From: Homalodisca vitripennis
Taxonomy: Eukaryota; Arthropoda; Insecta; Hemiptera; Cicadellidae
Assembly: GCF_021130785.1 (NCBI RefSeq)
Contig: NC_060207.1
Span: 7,716,501-7,780,500, forward strand
DNA: 64,000 bases
Reading direction: 5' to 3'
Position 1 is the first letter of the stretch. Each line of letters begins with the position of its first letter. A program made the position numbers and the translations under genes. This document shows, one piece after another, positions 11,895-26,800 of this stretch. The notes under the pieces were generated by a model. That model saw nothing but the letters and a program-made list of their open reading frames with translations. It made no database searches and was not told where the DNA came from.

Positions 11895-14800
11895 AGTTAA
11901 CAATGTTAATCTTACAAATCTATTTTCCCTCAGAACTCTCCTCTAGCAATGACACACTTGCCCTGGTGTTCATATATCTGTCACAACACTCACGGAAATT
12001 ATTAAGTGAAAGATTTTAATTGGTTTCGTTGTCATTTCCTTGTCAGCCTCAGTATCTGCAAATCATTTTCCCTGAAACTATTTTTTTCAACCACGGAAAA
12101 AGGAAGAAATTGGCTGGTGCAAGATCATGCATGGTGGATTATTACGGACTAACAAATACTGATGTGCAGGGGTGTTGTCATGAAGCTAAATACAATTGTT
12201 TCCTACCCATTTGTAAGGGTGTTTCCTCCTGATAGCCTCTCTTACATTTCTGTATTCTTTATGAAATGCTGCAACTTTTAAATGTTTTACATGCAATTCA
12301 AAATATTAATGATGATACTAATATATGCTGGAAACAAGAATTTTTATGTAAAATATATAGCAAACTTTATTTATCTTGCGTAAACATTATTAAAAAAATT
12401 CATATTTATTATTTTATTTGACATAATCCCAATATAAATTTTGTAAGAAAAAATGTATGTACTACAATATACAATTAGAGTAAATCTTTTATGTGTGGCG
12501 TTTAAAAAAATAAGCTTGCAAAGTGGTGAACATGAGGTAACTATTTTGAACATTTAACATTGCACAGTCCTAGGGCTAACCAAGTTCATTGTTGGCAGTA
12601 ATCTCCCAGGAAACAAAAAGAAATAAACAGTCACAAATAATCCACCTTTACAACATCAATTGGTGACACCTCTCCAAATTTCTGTAAAATATAACAACAA
12701 AAAAAAACAAAAAACAAAAAAAAGCTGGAACAATGTTGGCCAAACATATTTCTCACACAAAACTTAGATGCGATCATACGACTCTACGCAGAATGCTGTC
12801 GACTACTACCATAAACGACCAAAAGGACGTCCCATCCACAGCTTACACTGTAGGTACATGTGGCATTCCAAAGTGGAGTACTGCGTCAAGTGACAGAGAG
12901 GAGCGAAGGGCTGTCCAGAAGATCGACCTACCAGCTCATCTGATAAGACCTATCTGCATGCCAGGAAGTACACCGGGGGGCTTCCAAACGTGTGTTGCTG
13001 GCGATTCTGAAGGTGGGATGTACTGTATTCCGTGTCGCATCAAGTACAAGTATCCGGCTTTCTCTGAAAACATAGACTTCATTCCGCCCAGAGATTCCCC
13101 TTCTTGTTGGTGGCAAGGCCATTCCTCTTGTGTTGAAGCTAATGAAGATGTTCTCCAAACAATGACATTCACAAAGCCGTGTCCTCAACGCAAATAAACT
13201 TCATAGTATAGTTTTTTATGTCCAAACAGTTTTCACAATAAATTATGTTACAATATCTAATATTTATATATAACCATCTAATGACTATGTATAATCTGAG
13301 AAGTGGTTTAAACTCGTGTCAGATAAAGTTTCAGACATAACAATCAACAGGAATAATGTAAACATGAACAATTAGATATCACTAAATACATCTAATTTGG
13401 TAACTAACAACTCACAATAAAAACAGTCAATTTTTCAGGGCCAAAATATTTTGCTTGCAGTGATATTCAGTGCATTCTATAGAGAATAAAGCAAACAAGA
13501 TGGGGTGCAATCAATTTTGTCTGATTGACATTGGTTTCATATTTAAAAGCTTTAGTGAAGAACTCAATGCAGATAATATTGAGATCGGTCAAAATGTGGG
13601 TGGCCTGCAAAAATATATTAAAACATTGATAATTGTACACATCTATAAAATCTTTTTTGGAAGAAAATTAAGGGAGCAGATAAGTGAAATAGCTTCAAGC
13701 AGTTAACAACAGCTGGCACTTAATTTCTTTTCCTCTCTTCAAAAGCTTTCTTCTGCTGAGAGAATCCTAAGTGTTGATAGCTTGGCCACCAATGGGGGAT
13801 GAATGCTTAGTGTTTCCAGTTTGGTCCATACAAGGGAGAATACACAGGTCTTTACTGAGAACGAAAATCCCTATTTGTGAATTCTGACATCTAATGAAGT
13901 TTTTAGTAACATACATTTATCCCAATAGTGTCACTGTGCAAACTCTAGGTGCGATGTTTGATACGCTCTTACTCTCCAGTGGTCTGATACTTACTTACTT
14001 ACTCTTACTCTTACTCCCAGGGCCATTTATATCGGAGGTGATATTTAGCCGCACCAACAAAGCTCCTCCATCCTGAACGGTCCTCTGCATCTTCCTCTGA
14101 AGCACCCATCTTCTCCATATCAGCCTTCACCTGGTTCCACCATCTCACTTTCGGTCTCCCACGGGGCCGTCTTCCTTCTGGGTTACCGTACATTACCCTC
14201 CTCAGTTTGCATTCCTCTTCTCTTCTCAAAACATGGCCTGCCCAACGGAGTCTTCTGCACTTTATTTCTCCTATTACATCCATACTATTGTAGAGCTCCC
14301 TGATTTCTCTATTATGTTTTCTTCTCCATACCCCTTGTTCATATGATGGCCCATAAATTTTACGTAAAATTCTATTCTCGAAAACTAGAATAGTGGTCTG
14401 ATATCGGCCAATTATATACTCAGGTGTGACTGCCATTGTGCATAGTAAGAGTATTTGCTGGCACACTTGTCAACAGGAAAACTCGTGTCCACTGCTCGAT
14501 TTGTGAAGAGAAAGATGATTTCCAAAAAGTTACTGGTGTGTCATGTTATCTAGTAGATAGTGAACATTTATGTACAATTTTAATGCTATATTTTTATTCT
14601 ATTACAAATAAATTTCCAAAAGAAAACCAAGCTCAAATTCGATGTGCACCTGTAAGAAAAATATTACAGCTTATCATGTCCAAAATGGTGCTCAATAATT
14701 TATTATTTTAATAATCCATATCATCATTAATAAAAAATTATCTTTGATTCAATTACAAGGGTGACTTAAATATTAAACGTATATATTTTATTTTTAGAAC

Positions 14801-17800
14801 ATTTGGTATTTTCCCAACTTAATCGGAAATAAGAAGAATGCACCTTTTAACACTTCGGAAATTTCTATTTTCACCACGTATATTTCTGATTCAAAGAATC
14901 CAACCTCAGGTACTGTAGGTTAAAGTACATAAAGTAAACGGATAATGAACTAAATTGACAAGTTTTAACTACCTTGGTAACTAAATTTCATATTAGATTT
15001 TTATGTGTAATTTTTTACATTATTATTAAATACATTTTTGTATTAAAACCAAACAACTAGTCCTTGGGAAGCACCAAAAGGAAATTGGGAGACTACCTGA
15101 CCTTGAGATAGCTAACACCGCAAACTACTTGGGGCCTATTGACGAAGGCCTCACATTAATGCCCTTTGTAACAAGATAAGCTCAAGTCTCTTTGTAATTA
15201 GAAGGGTGAAGAGTAAATGTGATACTGAAACAGCTAAGATCGCCTACCACAGCCCGTTGGAGTCCCATTTGCGCTATGGTATTGCAGTTTGGGGAGCAAC
15301 TACGGAAGATAATCTAGAGCGAGTACTCCTATTACAAAAACGTGCAATAAGAATACTTGGAGATCTCCAGCCCAGACAAACCTGCAGAAGAAGTTTCAGA
15401 GATCTGAAAATTCTAACTGTGGTTAACCTGTATATCTTGGAAATCATCACATACCTACACCTGAAATCACCTGATTCCATGAAGAACGCAGCTCAGTTCC
15501 ATAACTACAATACAAGAGACTCGGCTAACTATTGCCTCCCTATACACCATCATACTATGACAGAGAAGAAACCCAGCTACACAGCAGCCAAGATGTGGAA
15601 CACTCTTCCCCTCAACCTGAAAATGTCCAAGAAACAACAGTTTCGTAATCTTCTTAAGAACTGGATTCTAGATCATCCCTTCTACTCTTTAAGTGAATTT
15701 TTTGAATGGAGACTACTAGAAGATATGCACATTTCATAGAAGACAAAACAATTCATATTTTGTAAATATTTATTGTTTTTAATTCAACTTTGACGCAAAT
15801 TCTGTTCTTAATGTTCATGAATAAAGCACACTTGACTATTGACTATTTGACAATATAAATATATTAGAACTCAATTTGGTTCGATTATTTGTTTAGAAAA
15901 GTGTTAAAAGGTGCATTCTTCTTATATTAAACACTTTTCGAGACTACATTACTAATATAAATCTGATGATTTTTAATGTCTAACATATGGAACATGGTGT
16001 CATGGATCTATAATTCTGTAGCTACTTATAGAGATTGAATTTTGTGATCAAATTAAGCAAGGATGACATGGAGACTGGTGTCCAAATCATGATTGGTAGT
16101 TATCAAGGATGACATGGAGACTGGTGTCCAAATCATGATTGGTTGAATCATGATACAGTCTTATCCTGGAGCAAGGCTACACAGAATGGTACTCGTAAGT
16201 CACACTTTCAAAATTCTGGTCTTTAGGATATTACTTTAAACATAGATATTTGCTTGAGATACAGTCTTATCCTGGAGCAAGGCTATACAGAAATGGTACT
16301 TGTGAGTGAGATTCAAATTCTGGTCTTTAGGATATTACTTTTAAACATACATATTTGCTTTGAGATACAGTCTTATCCTGGAGCAAGGTATACACGGAAT
16401 GGTACTTTGTGAGTCAGACTTCCAAATTCTGGTTGTTAGGATATTACTTTAAACATAGATATTTGCTTGAGATACAGTCTTTATTCCTGGAGCAAGGCTA
16501 TACGGAATTGTACTTGTGAGTGAGACTTCAAATTCTTGTCTTTTAGGATATTACTTTAAACATAACATATTTGCTTGAGATACTAGTCTTATCCTGGAGC
16601 AAGGCTACACGGAATGGTACTTGTGAGTCAGACTTCAAATTCTGGTCGTTAGGATATTACTTTAAACATAGATATTTGCTTGAGATACAGTCTTATCCTG
16701 GAGCAAGGCTAAACGGAATTGTACTTGTGAGTGAGACTTCAAATTCTGGGTCGTTTAGGATATTACTTTAAACATAGATATTTGCTTGAGATACAGTCTT
16801 ATCCTGGAGCAAGGCTAAACGGAATTGTACTTTTGAGTGAGACTTCAAATTCTGGTCGTTAGGATATTACTTTAAACATAGATATTTGCTTGAGATACAG
16901 TCTTATCCTGGAGCAAGGCTAACGGAATTGGTACTTGTGAGTGAGACTTCAAATTCTGGTCGTTAGGATATTACTTTAAACATAGATATTTGCTTGAGAT
17001 ACAGTCTTATCCTGGAGCAAAGGCTAAACGGAATTGTACTTGTGAGTGAGACTTCAAATTCTGGTCTTTAGGATATTACTTTAAACATAGATATTTGCTT
17101 GAGATTACAGTCTTATCCTGGAGCAAGGCTACACAGAATGGTACTTGTGAGTGAGACTTCAAATCTGGTCTTTAGGATATTACTTTAAACATACATATTT
17201 GCTTGAGATACAGTCTTATCCTGGAGCAAGGCTACACGGAATGGTACTTGTGAGTCAGACTTCAAATTCTGGTCGTATAGGATATTACTTTAAACATAAG
17301 ATATTTGCTTGAGATACAGTCTTATCCTGGAGCAAGGCTAAAACGGAATTGTACTTGTGAGTGAGACTTCAATTCTGGTCGTTAGGATATTACTTTAAAC
17401 ATAGATATTTGCTTGAGATACGTCTTATCCTGAGCAAGGCTAAACGGAATTGTACTTGTGAGTGAGGACTTCAAATTCTGGTCTTTAGGATTATTACTTT
17501 AAACATAGATTATTTGCTTGAGATACAGTCTTATCCTGGAGCAAGGCTAAACGGAATTGTACTTGTGAGTGACTGTCAATTCTGGTCTTTAGGATATTAC
17601 TTTAAACATACATATTTGCTTGAGGATACAGTCTATCCTGGAGCAAGGCTAAAACGGAATTGTGACTTGTGAGTGAGACTTCAAATTCTGGTCTTTAGGA
17701 TATTACTTTAAACTAGTATTTGCTTTGAGATACAGTCTAATCCTGGAGCAAGGCTACACGGAATGGTTACTTGTGAATCAGACTTCAAAATTTCTGGTCG

Positions 17801-20800
17801 TTAGGATATTACTTTAAACATAGATATTTGCTTGAGATACAGTCTTATCCTGGAGCAAGGCTACACGGAATGGTACTTGTGAGTGAGACTTCAAATTCTG
17901 GTCTTTAGGATATTACTTTAAACATACATATTTGCTTGAGATACAGTCTTATCCTGGAGCAAGGCTATACGGAATTGTACTTGTGAGTGAGACTTCAAAT
18001 TCTTGTCCTTTAGGATATTACTTTAAACATACATATTTGCTTGAGATACAGTCTTATCCTGGAGCAAGGCTAAACGGAATTGTACTTTGAGTGAGACTTC
18101 AAATTTCTGGTCTTTAGGATATTACTTTAAACATACATATTTGCTTGAGATACAGTCTTATCCTGGGAAGCAAGGCTAAACTGAATTGTACTTGTGAGTG
18201 AGACCTTCAAATTCTTGTCTTTTGGATATTACTTTAAACATAGTTATTTTGCTTGAGATACAGTCTTATCCTGGAGCAAGGCTAAACGGAAATTGTACTG
18301 TGAGTGAGACTTCAAATTCTGGTCTTTAAGGATATTACTATAAACATAGATATTTGCTTGAGATACAGTTTATCTGGAGCAAGGCTACACGGAATGGTAC
18401 TTGTGAGTCAGACTTCAAATTCTGGTCGTTAGGATATTACTTTAAACATAGATATTTGCTTGAGATACAGTCTTATCTCTGGAGCAAGGCTACACGGAAT
18501 GTACTTTCAGATTCAAATTCTGGTCGTTAGGATATTACTTTAAACATAGATAATTTTGCTTGAGATACAGTCTTATCCTGGAGCAAGGCTACACGGAATG
18601 GTACTTTGTGAGTCAGACTTCAAATTCTGGTCGTTAGGATATTACTTTAAACATAGATATTTGCTTGAGATACAGTCTTATCCTGGAGCAAGGCTACACG
18701 TCACTTGCCAATCTCACTTAACCGTTATCCATATTTACTTCAAATACTTATGTGAAAACTCGTCTGTAATTAGCAATTGACATAATAGATATTGTTTTGA
18801 GAAGTGCATTCAGGTTACTTTAAACATCCCAAAAATAATGGTATAATTTAAGAAAATATAATACAAGTTAACTTCTTTTTAGATGGTAATGTTTTGTATA
18901 TAATGCTCAATTTTATTCACGTAAAAATGTATTCATTAATCTAGTTATTACAGCTTCACACAAACAATTTTTTCGAAATTGAAGTTTTTATAGTACTTAG
19001 TAAAAGCATTTATGATGTAATGTGATGAAGTCCTATGAAAATTTTGAAACGTAAAATTTGTTAAATGCGTTCGTGCTTAAAAGTATCAGAGTTTAACCGG
19101 ACTCAAACCATGTTTTGCACATATAGGAGCATTTTTGGTTGATTTAATTTTCAATGCCAAAGCTGAGGTCTGCCTTGTTGCCCCGATCAAATATACAAAT
19201 ACATAGTTCTCGAAGGCCGGTTTTTTAAAAAGCTTAGCAAAATCTAGTGAGTGTCTGTTAAGTTAAATATTTGATCTGGTTTTCTTTTTAATCCCAAAAT
19301 CTTATATTGTTCTGAAGAATGATTACCTACCAATTAAGTCATAAAGCTAATTTAAAACACTTTCTACTCTATTATTTGAAAACATAATTTAAATTTTGGA
19401 ATAATTTTTATCATTATATTTTAATTTATTTTATGTGAATGCTATCAGTTGTATCATCCAATATTTGTTGACCTCCAGCATGGACTACCATCTCCTGAAA
19501 ATCACATTGTTTTACTATAACTTTTATCCATTTGGGATCGGCATTAAATGTGTATGATAGGCCTCTAATATTGCCTGGCCACAACGGTGGCCATAGGCCT
19601 CTCATATCGCCTGGCCACAATGGTGGCCACGTCTGTTCTCTGCCTCAGGTCAGATCGATTTATGACCACATTCTGTTTCTAAGCTCGTCAGGCCACACCT
19701 AGTGGCCCTCGACTGTTTTATCGTTCAGCTTGTCAGGCCATCACGTGTGGCCCACTATATTGTGCAGTTATAACATTTAAACCTCATCCATTTGTGGCTG
19801 GATAATGCTACAATCTTCCAGCCAAATAAGGAACTAAATCTATATTTAGTTACCTATTACTTATTTCTATTCTTTGCTTATTGCATAATCATTGTTCTCA
19901 TTTTGCAGCACATATCATAGTAAAAATTGAAGACACTTGGAGCAATTGGAAAAAATTTTCAAATAGTACAGTAGTAAATGTAATTAATCAATACTTTTCC
20001 AATATAGTTTATTTTTTGGATGAGGCATTTCAAAAACAAAGGTTTCATCATCAGGTGACTCCACAAATAGTGAACATTGTTCCATCTTCTATCCAACTGT
20101 CAGTGTCACTGTAGCTGCTTTGGTGTATCCTTTCTACTTATTTAAATACTAGTGCATTTGCTAGAGATGAAGCTCAAAATATGGAAACGAGTTTGTATTC
20201 TGTTCATACTAGATACCTAATTGTATTATTATTCTGTAAATAAAAATACTTTTAAAACAGATCAACCTATCACTTAAATTCCATATTACTTGGTTCATTT
20301 AAAAGCAAATAATAAATAACTAAATGATAAAGTTTCATCCTTAAAGCTAATAAACTTTGTAAATTATTTGAGAATTTCAATAAAATCTCAGTCAATTAAA
20401 TTGCCGAGTTCAAATACTGGCATTTAAATCTGAGTAAAAGTAACATACACGGTGTCGCAGAACAGGCTGTCACTGAGAGGACAATCACCTGCAAACTAAA
20501 CGACCACAAAGTACCAAAAACCATACTGATTCATACCATACCATACCAAACCAAACTGGTTTTGATTCATACTTTAAATTTTCAATCAATCTGATGAACC
20601 ATAGTTTTGTAATCCTAGTTTAATTTAGATCCTTTGCATATATTCAACACAATGAAAATTTATCATTAAATAAACTATTTCAAGAATTTTTACAAAATAA
20701 CAGCACACAATAAGCAACCCAAAACAAAGTACACGTAACTTTAGTAGAAATAAAAACTAATGATAAAATGTGCAATTGATCTACATAACAATGTATTAAT

Positions 20801-23800
20801 AAAAGTTAAGCATTTTAGAGGTGAAACAATGTAAAAAGATCAACAACACTGTAACAATACTGTATTATAAAATAAGCCTTACAATAAAAGTACTAACCCA
20901 ATTCAATAAGTACTCGAGCTAATGAATCTTTGTAAGTTCGTAAGTCCTTGTTGTGTTTATAAAGACATTTTGAACCCAGTTTCACACTTTCTTCAAAATA
21001 TCTCAGTGCGTCCGCCTTATTTCCATCTTCCAAGAATTTTTGCCCTGTTGGGACAGAATGATTATGTAATATAATATTCCAACTACTTAGTTAAGAATTA
21101 CCAAATTTAATGGTCTTATCTAAAATTCTCTCTTAAAACCAACCACTTCACTTATAAGACCAGAGACACACATATGCATGATCTTGGCATTCATTCCTTA
21201 GAATCATCTTCAGAATTCTCGATTCTGATCATGCATAACAGTTGAGTATCTTTGGGTGCAAACAGTCGAGTTTTACCAACCTCATTGTACATCATGGAAA
21301 CTAACCTTAACATGTCAGATCCTTAAAAAGCACTTTACGATTATCAAATCATCCAAAAATTGTAAAGCTAGTTCCCACAAATACCTAGTTAATTCTCTAA
21401 TTCACACTCATAAATTAAATCTTATACAGATGATTGTAATATTGACTTTAGTTTTTTAGGAATGGCTAGGGAGTTTGAAGGAAGATAACTGAAATGGAAA
21501 GAATGCAATCTGATAAGTATTCGTCAAAGTGTGGTTACATGCAAAACGGTTCTGTCACATCAGCCCATAGAATACAATGCATTGAAAACTAAGAGACTGT
21601 GAGATTGTCTGATGAAACATAATATTGATACAGAAATCAGAGTTTCTTTATTGATAACCTTTAAGATTACAATTTGCGTTGATTGTTAAAAATTTATTTA
21701 CAAAATATAAAAGTTCATATTGGTCTTGATTAAGTTGTCTGTCTCCACAAGTAAAATTCTTTTACTGTGAAGATGGTTCTTTGCAGGAGCCAGTTTTTTA
21801 TTGCTGTCTTTATTTTAACTCTGAAAACACAGGTTGATTAAAAAGCAAATTGAACCCCCATAAACGGTTTTGTTATTTTAGATAGGTGAAATCTGTTTGC
21901 GGAACTCTTACTCGCTACAAAGAGCCACACTAATCATGATATTTTCAAATTTTGAGTTACCTCCCTTTTCACTGAGGGTCAAAAATTTGAAACTATCATT
22001 ATTAGTATAGATGAGCCACTTCGAAAGCGACCTAATAAGTGACCAGTGTAGGATGGGAGTGTATGAGAGAGAGAGATGTGGAGAGGGAGAAGTGCAAACT
22101 CACTCCCCCCCCCCCCACATTCCTTACCAACCACACCTCAGTCGCCACTTTACCACTCGTAGGGTATGTTTAACATAACAGCTGTTTTACAAACCTAGCA
22201 ATAATAATAACAGCTGGTAATAATAAACATTTGTTTAAATATTTCTTAATTATTCTAACTTATTAAATAGATGCAATGCACTATTCTCAACATATATAAT
22301 ATTTAATAATAATTTTTGTTATTACGTAATAACGAGAATAATAAAACATAGCGTGATGCTCCAAAACACCAACACAGGGAAACAAAACACCAGCAAGATA
22401 TAGATAAAGCAGTGAAATAGGGTGTGGCGGTAAGCATGGTCAAGCTCATGCTCCTCCCCCCCTCCCCCCATGAGAAAGAAATCTTCAATGCAGCTCTTCT
22501 GTAGCTAGTAAGAGTGCTGCAAACAGATTTTTCATATCTAAATTAACAAAAAAGTTTAAGGGAGGTGTAACTTACTTTTCAATTACCCTATTTACAAGCT
22601 GTATTAAATTTTGATAAATGTAACCTCACAGATGAACAACAATCTTACGCTAGTATATCACCTGCATGGAACACTTCCTGAGCCGACAGAGCCATATTGG
22701 CCAGCTGCACCAGTGGTTGGGACTTGAGACAGTCGGAACATGAAGCTTTGTCTGGCATGACTGGTCCTGTACAATAGTTGCACAGTAGCGCAGAGAACTG
22801 CTGTTGACTGTCACACTCGTCGGACTTGGAGCACTCCTTACAGTCACATGTGAAAAAGTACTGATTCTGTAGCATTTTCTGTCTCTCATCTCTGTTCATT
22901 CTTGTGTAATGAGGTCCTGTATAACAGACATGAACTAAATGAGTCTAAAATCGTACTATATGGCAGCTTTTTCAACCTCAGATTGACCATAAAAAATATG
23001 AATTACATACAAATTGAAGTAAATATTGAGTCATTTATTTTTCTACATCATTCTCAAAATAATTCAGGCATTTGCCGTATCATGGCACCAACTTCCTGTT
23101 GCCATGTTCGATAAGGTTTGTTGTCAGTGATTGAGTGATATGAAATAAAACTCATAGCCTTCTGATATTCTTTGTTGGTGGCTACATCTGAAATATAAGG
23201 TGAATGGTTGAAATCCTACCATTTGGAATGTCAGAGAATGTTATGTTGTACTCATGTATTGTCATGGTTCAGAACCATGCTAGTTGGTGGCTACATCTGA
23301 ACTATAAGGTGAATGGTTGAAATCCTCCCAATTTGGAATGTCGGAGAATGTTATGTTGCACTCATTTATTGTCAAGGATCAGAACCATGCTAGTTGGTGG
23401 CTACATCTGAACTATAAGGTGAATGGTTGAAATCCTCCCAATTTGGAATGTCGGAGAATGTTATGTTGCACTCATGTATTGTCATGGATCAGAACCATGC
23501 TAGTTGGTGGCTACATCTGAACTGTAAGGTGAATGGTTGAAATCCTCCCATTTGGAATGTCAGAGAATGTTATATTGCACCCATTTATTGTCATGGATCA
23601 GAACCATGCTAGTTGGTGGCTACATCTGAACTGTAAGGTGAATGGTTGAAATCCTCCCATTTGGAATGTCGGAGAATGTTATATTGCACCCATTTATTGT
23701 CAAGGATCAGAACCATGCTAGTTGGTGGCTACGCCTGAACTGTAAGGTGAATGGTTGAAATCCTCCCATTTGGAATGTCGGAGAATGTTATATTGCACCC

Positions 23801-26800
23801 ATTTATTGTCATGGATCAGAACCATGCTAGTTGGTGGCTACGCCTGAACTGTAAGGTGAATGGTTGAAATCCTCCCCATTTGGAATGTCGGAGAATGTTA
23901 TATTGCACCCATTTATTGTCATGGATCAGAACCATGCTAGTTGGTGGCTACGCCTGAACTGTAAGGTGAATGGTTGAAATCCTCCCATTTGGAATGTCGG
24001 AGAATGTTATATTGCACCCATTTATTGTCATGGATCAGAACCATGCTAGTTGGTGGCTACGCCTGAACTGTAAGGTGAATGGTTGAAATCCTCCCATTTG
24101 GAATGTCGGAGAATGTTATATTGCACCCATTTATTGTCATGGATCAGAACCATGCTAGTTGGTGGCTACGCCTGAACTGTAAGGTGAATGGTTGAAATCC
24201 TCCCATTTGGAATCTCGGAGAATGTTATATTGCACCCATTTATTGTCAAGGATCAGAACCATGCTAGTTGGTGGCTACGCCTGAACTGTAAGGTGAATGG
24301 TTGAAATCCTCCCATTTGGAATGTCGGAGAATGTTATATTGCACCCATTTATTGTCAAGGATCAGAACCATGCTAGTTGGTGGCTACGCCTGAACTGTAA
24401 GGTGAATGGTTGAAATCCTCCCATTTGGAATGTCAGAGAATGTTATATTGCACCCATTTATTGTCAAGGATCAGAACCATGCTAGTTGGTGGCTACGCCT
24501 GAACTGTAAGGTGAATGGTTGAAATCCTCCCATTTGGAATCTCGGAGAATGTTATATTGCACCCATTTATTGTCATGGATCAGAACCATGCTAGTTGGTG
24601 GCTACGCCTGAACTGTAAGGTGAATGGTTGAAATCCTCCCATTTGGAATCTCGGAGAATGTTATATTGCACCCATTTATTGTCATGGATCAGAACCATGC
24701 TAGTTGGTGGCTACGCCTGAACTGTAAGGTGAATGGTTGAAATCCTCCCATTTGGAATGTCGGAGAATGTTATATTGCACCCATTTATTGTCATGGATCA
24801 GAACCATGCTAGTTGGTGGCTACGCCTGAACTGTAAGGTGAATGGTTGAAATCCTCCCATTTGGAATCTCGGAGAATGTTATATTGCACCCATTTATTGT
24901 CATGGATCAGAACCATGCTAGTTGGTGGCTACGCCTGAACTGTAAGGTGAATGGTTGAAATCCTCCCAATTTGGAATGTCAGAGAATGTTATATTGCACC
25001 CATTTATTGTCATGGATCAGAACCATGCTAGTTGGTGGCTACGCCTGAACTGTAAGGTGAATGGTTGAAATCCTCCCATTTGGAATGTCGGAGAATGTTA
25101 TGTTGCACCCATTTATTGTCATGGATCAGAACCATGCTAGTTGGTGGCTACATCTGAACTGTAAGGTGAATGGTTGAAATCCTCCCATTTGGAATGTCGG
25201 AGAATGTTATGTTGCACCCATTTATTGTCATGGATCAGAACCATGCTAGTTGGTGGCTACATCTGAACTATAAGGTGAATGGTTGAAATCCTCCCAATTT
25301 GGAATGTCGGAGAATGTTATGTTGCACTCATGTATTGTCATGGTTCAGAACCATGCTAGTTGGTGGCTACATCTGAACTATAAGGTGAATGGTTGAAATC
25401 TCCCAATTTGGAATGTCGGAGAATGTTATGTTGCACTCATGTATTGTCATGGGTCAGAACCATGCTAGTTGGTGGCTACATCTGAACTATGAATGGTTGA
25501 AATCCTCCCAATTTGGAATGTCAGAGAATGTTATGTTGGACTCATGTATTGTCATGGGTCAGAACCATGCTAGTTGGTGGCTACATCTGAACTATGAATG
25601 GTTGAAATCTCCCAATTTGGAATGTCAGAGAATGTTATGTTGCACTCATGTATTGTCATGGGTCAGAACCATGCTAGTTGGTGGCTACATCTGAACTATG
25701 AATGGTTGAAATCTCCCAATTTGGAATGTCAGAGAATGTTATGTTGGACTCATGTATTGTCATGGGTCAGAACCATGCTAGTTGGTGGCTACATCTGAAC
25801 TGTAAGGTGAATGGTTGAAATCTCCCAATTTGGAATGTCGGAGAATGTTATGTTGCACTCATGTATTGTCATGGGTCAGAACCATGCTACTTGGTGACTA
25901 CATCTGAACTATGAATGGTTGAAATCTCCCAATTTGGAATGTCGGAGAATGTTATGTTGCACTCATGTATTGTCATGGTTCAGAACCATGCTAGCAAAAG
26001 CATCTCTTAGTTTGCTGTGGGGTTGCCCTGCAAGGTGACAGTACATTTCACAAATTTATGTCAAGAGAAAGGGTTCAATTTTTATGAAATTCTGCAGGAA
26101 GGACATTAGTTGCTAATGAAGTAAGTTAATTAAAAATAAACTGCTTAATTTAAATGACTGTAACCTGACTGACATCTAGAGGAATAAAATTTATAGAAGT
26201 TTGGTTTAAATCGTTAAATATAGAATCCAAATTGTATTGTCTTGAAACTGTAAATCAAGTAGTTATTCATGACTGATGATTATAGCAGTTAATAGTCTAT
26301 GGCTGCAAAAAGGAATACTTTAATATAACTCATTATTTGGAAACATTAGAATAAACATTTTGGTTGCTAATAAATTAACATTCTCAACATGATCGTAACA
26401 TCCCAATTATTCACAAACAAAAGAACAGAAGTAATGTCAAAATAATTGTAGATAATGTAAATAAATTATTACCATAACAATTGAAAACCTCTTCTCCTGC
26501 TTTAATGGGTCTGATGGCACGAACAATAAGGTGTTCATTGATAAAACTGCAACAAATTTAATTACAAATTAATAACTGCAAGTAATACAACTACTAGCCA
26601 TGGCTTTGCACCATAGATTACACAAGAACCATAGATGTAGCATAGGTAAACGTGATGTGAAGCCAAGAAAATCGCATGTCTACAATAAGATAGTGGGGAT
26701 TGGAGATGAGTTATCTTAGTGGTGAGCGCCAGGCCAGCCTTCCCTCACTCATACTCCACGGACCATTTGTCACTGCTGACTGATCGAACTCTGTCATTTA

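Noticed and set aside
12928..13188. Minus-strand ORFs opposite 12733-13197
   Set aside because: Both strands are open, and neither encoded peptide has a recognised motif. I kept only a low-confidence entry for the region.
22662..23206. Possible extra SMYD4 exon at 23060-23206
   Set aside because: It has an acceptor-like start, but it ends in a stop. The flanking SET and post-SET exons join in phase without it, and its sequence does not resemble SMYD4.
16150..25994. Regular repeats that might suggest a CRISPR array
   Set aside because: Units are head-to-tail without unique spacers, over 100 bp long, and lie in introns of a eukaryotic gene. They are minisatellites.
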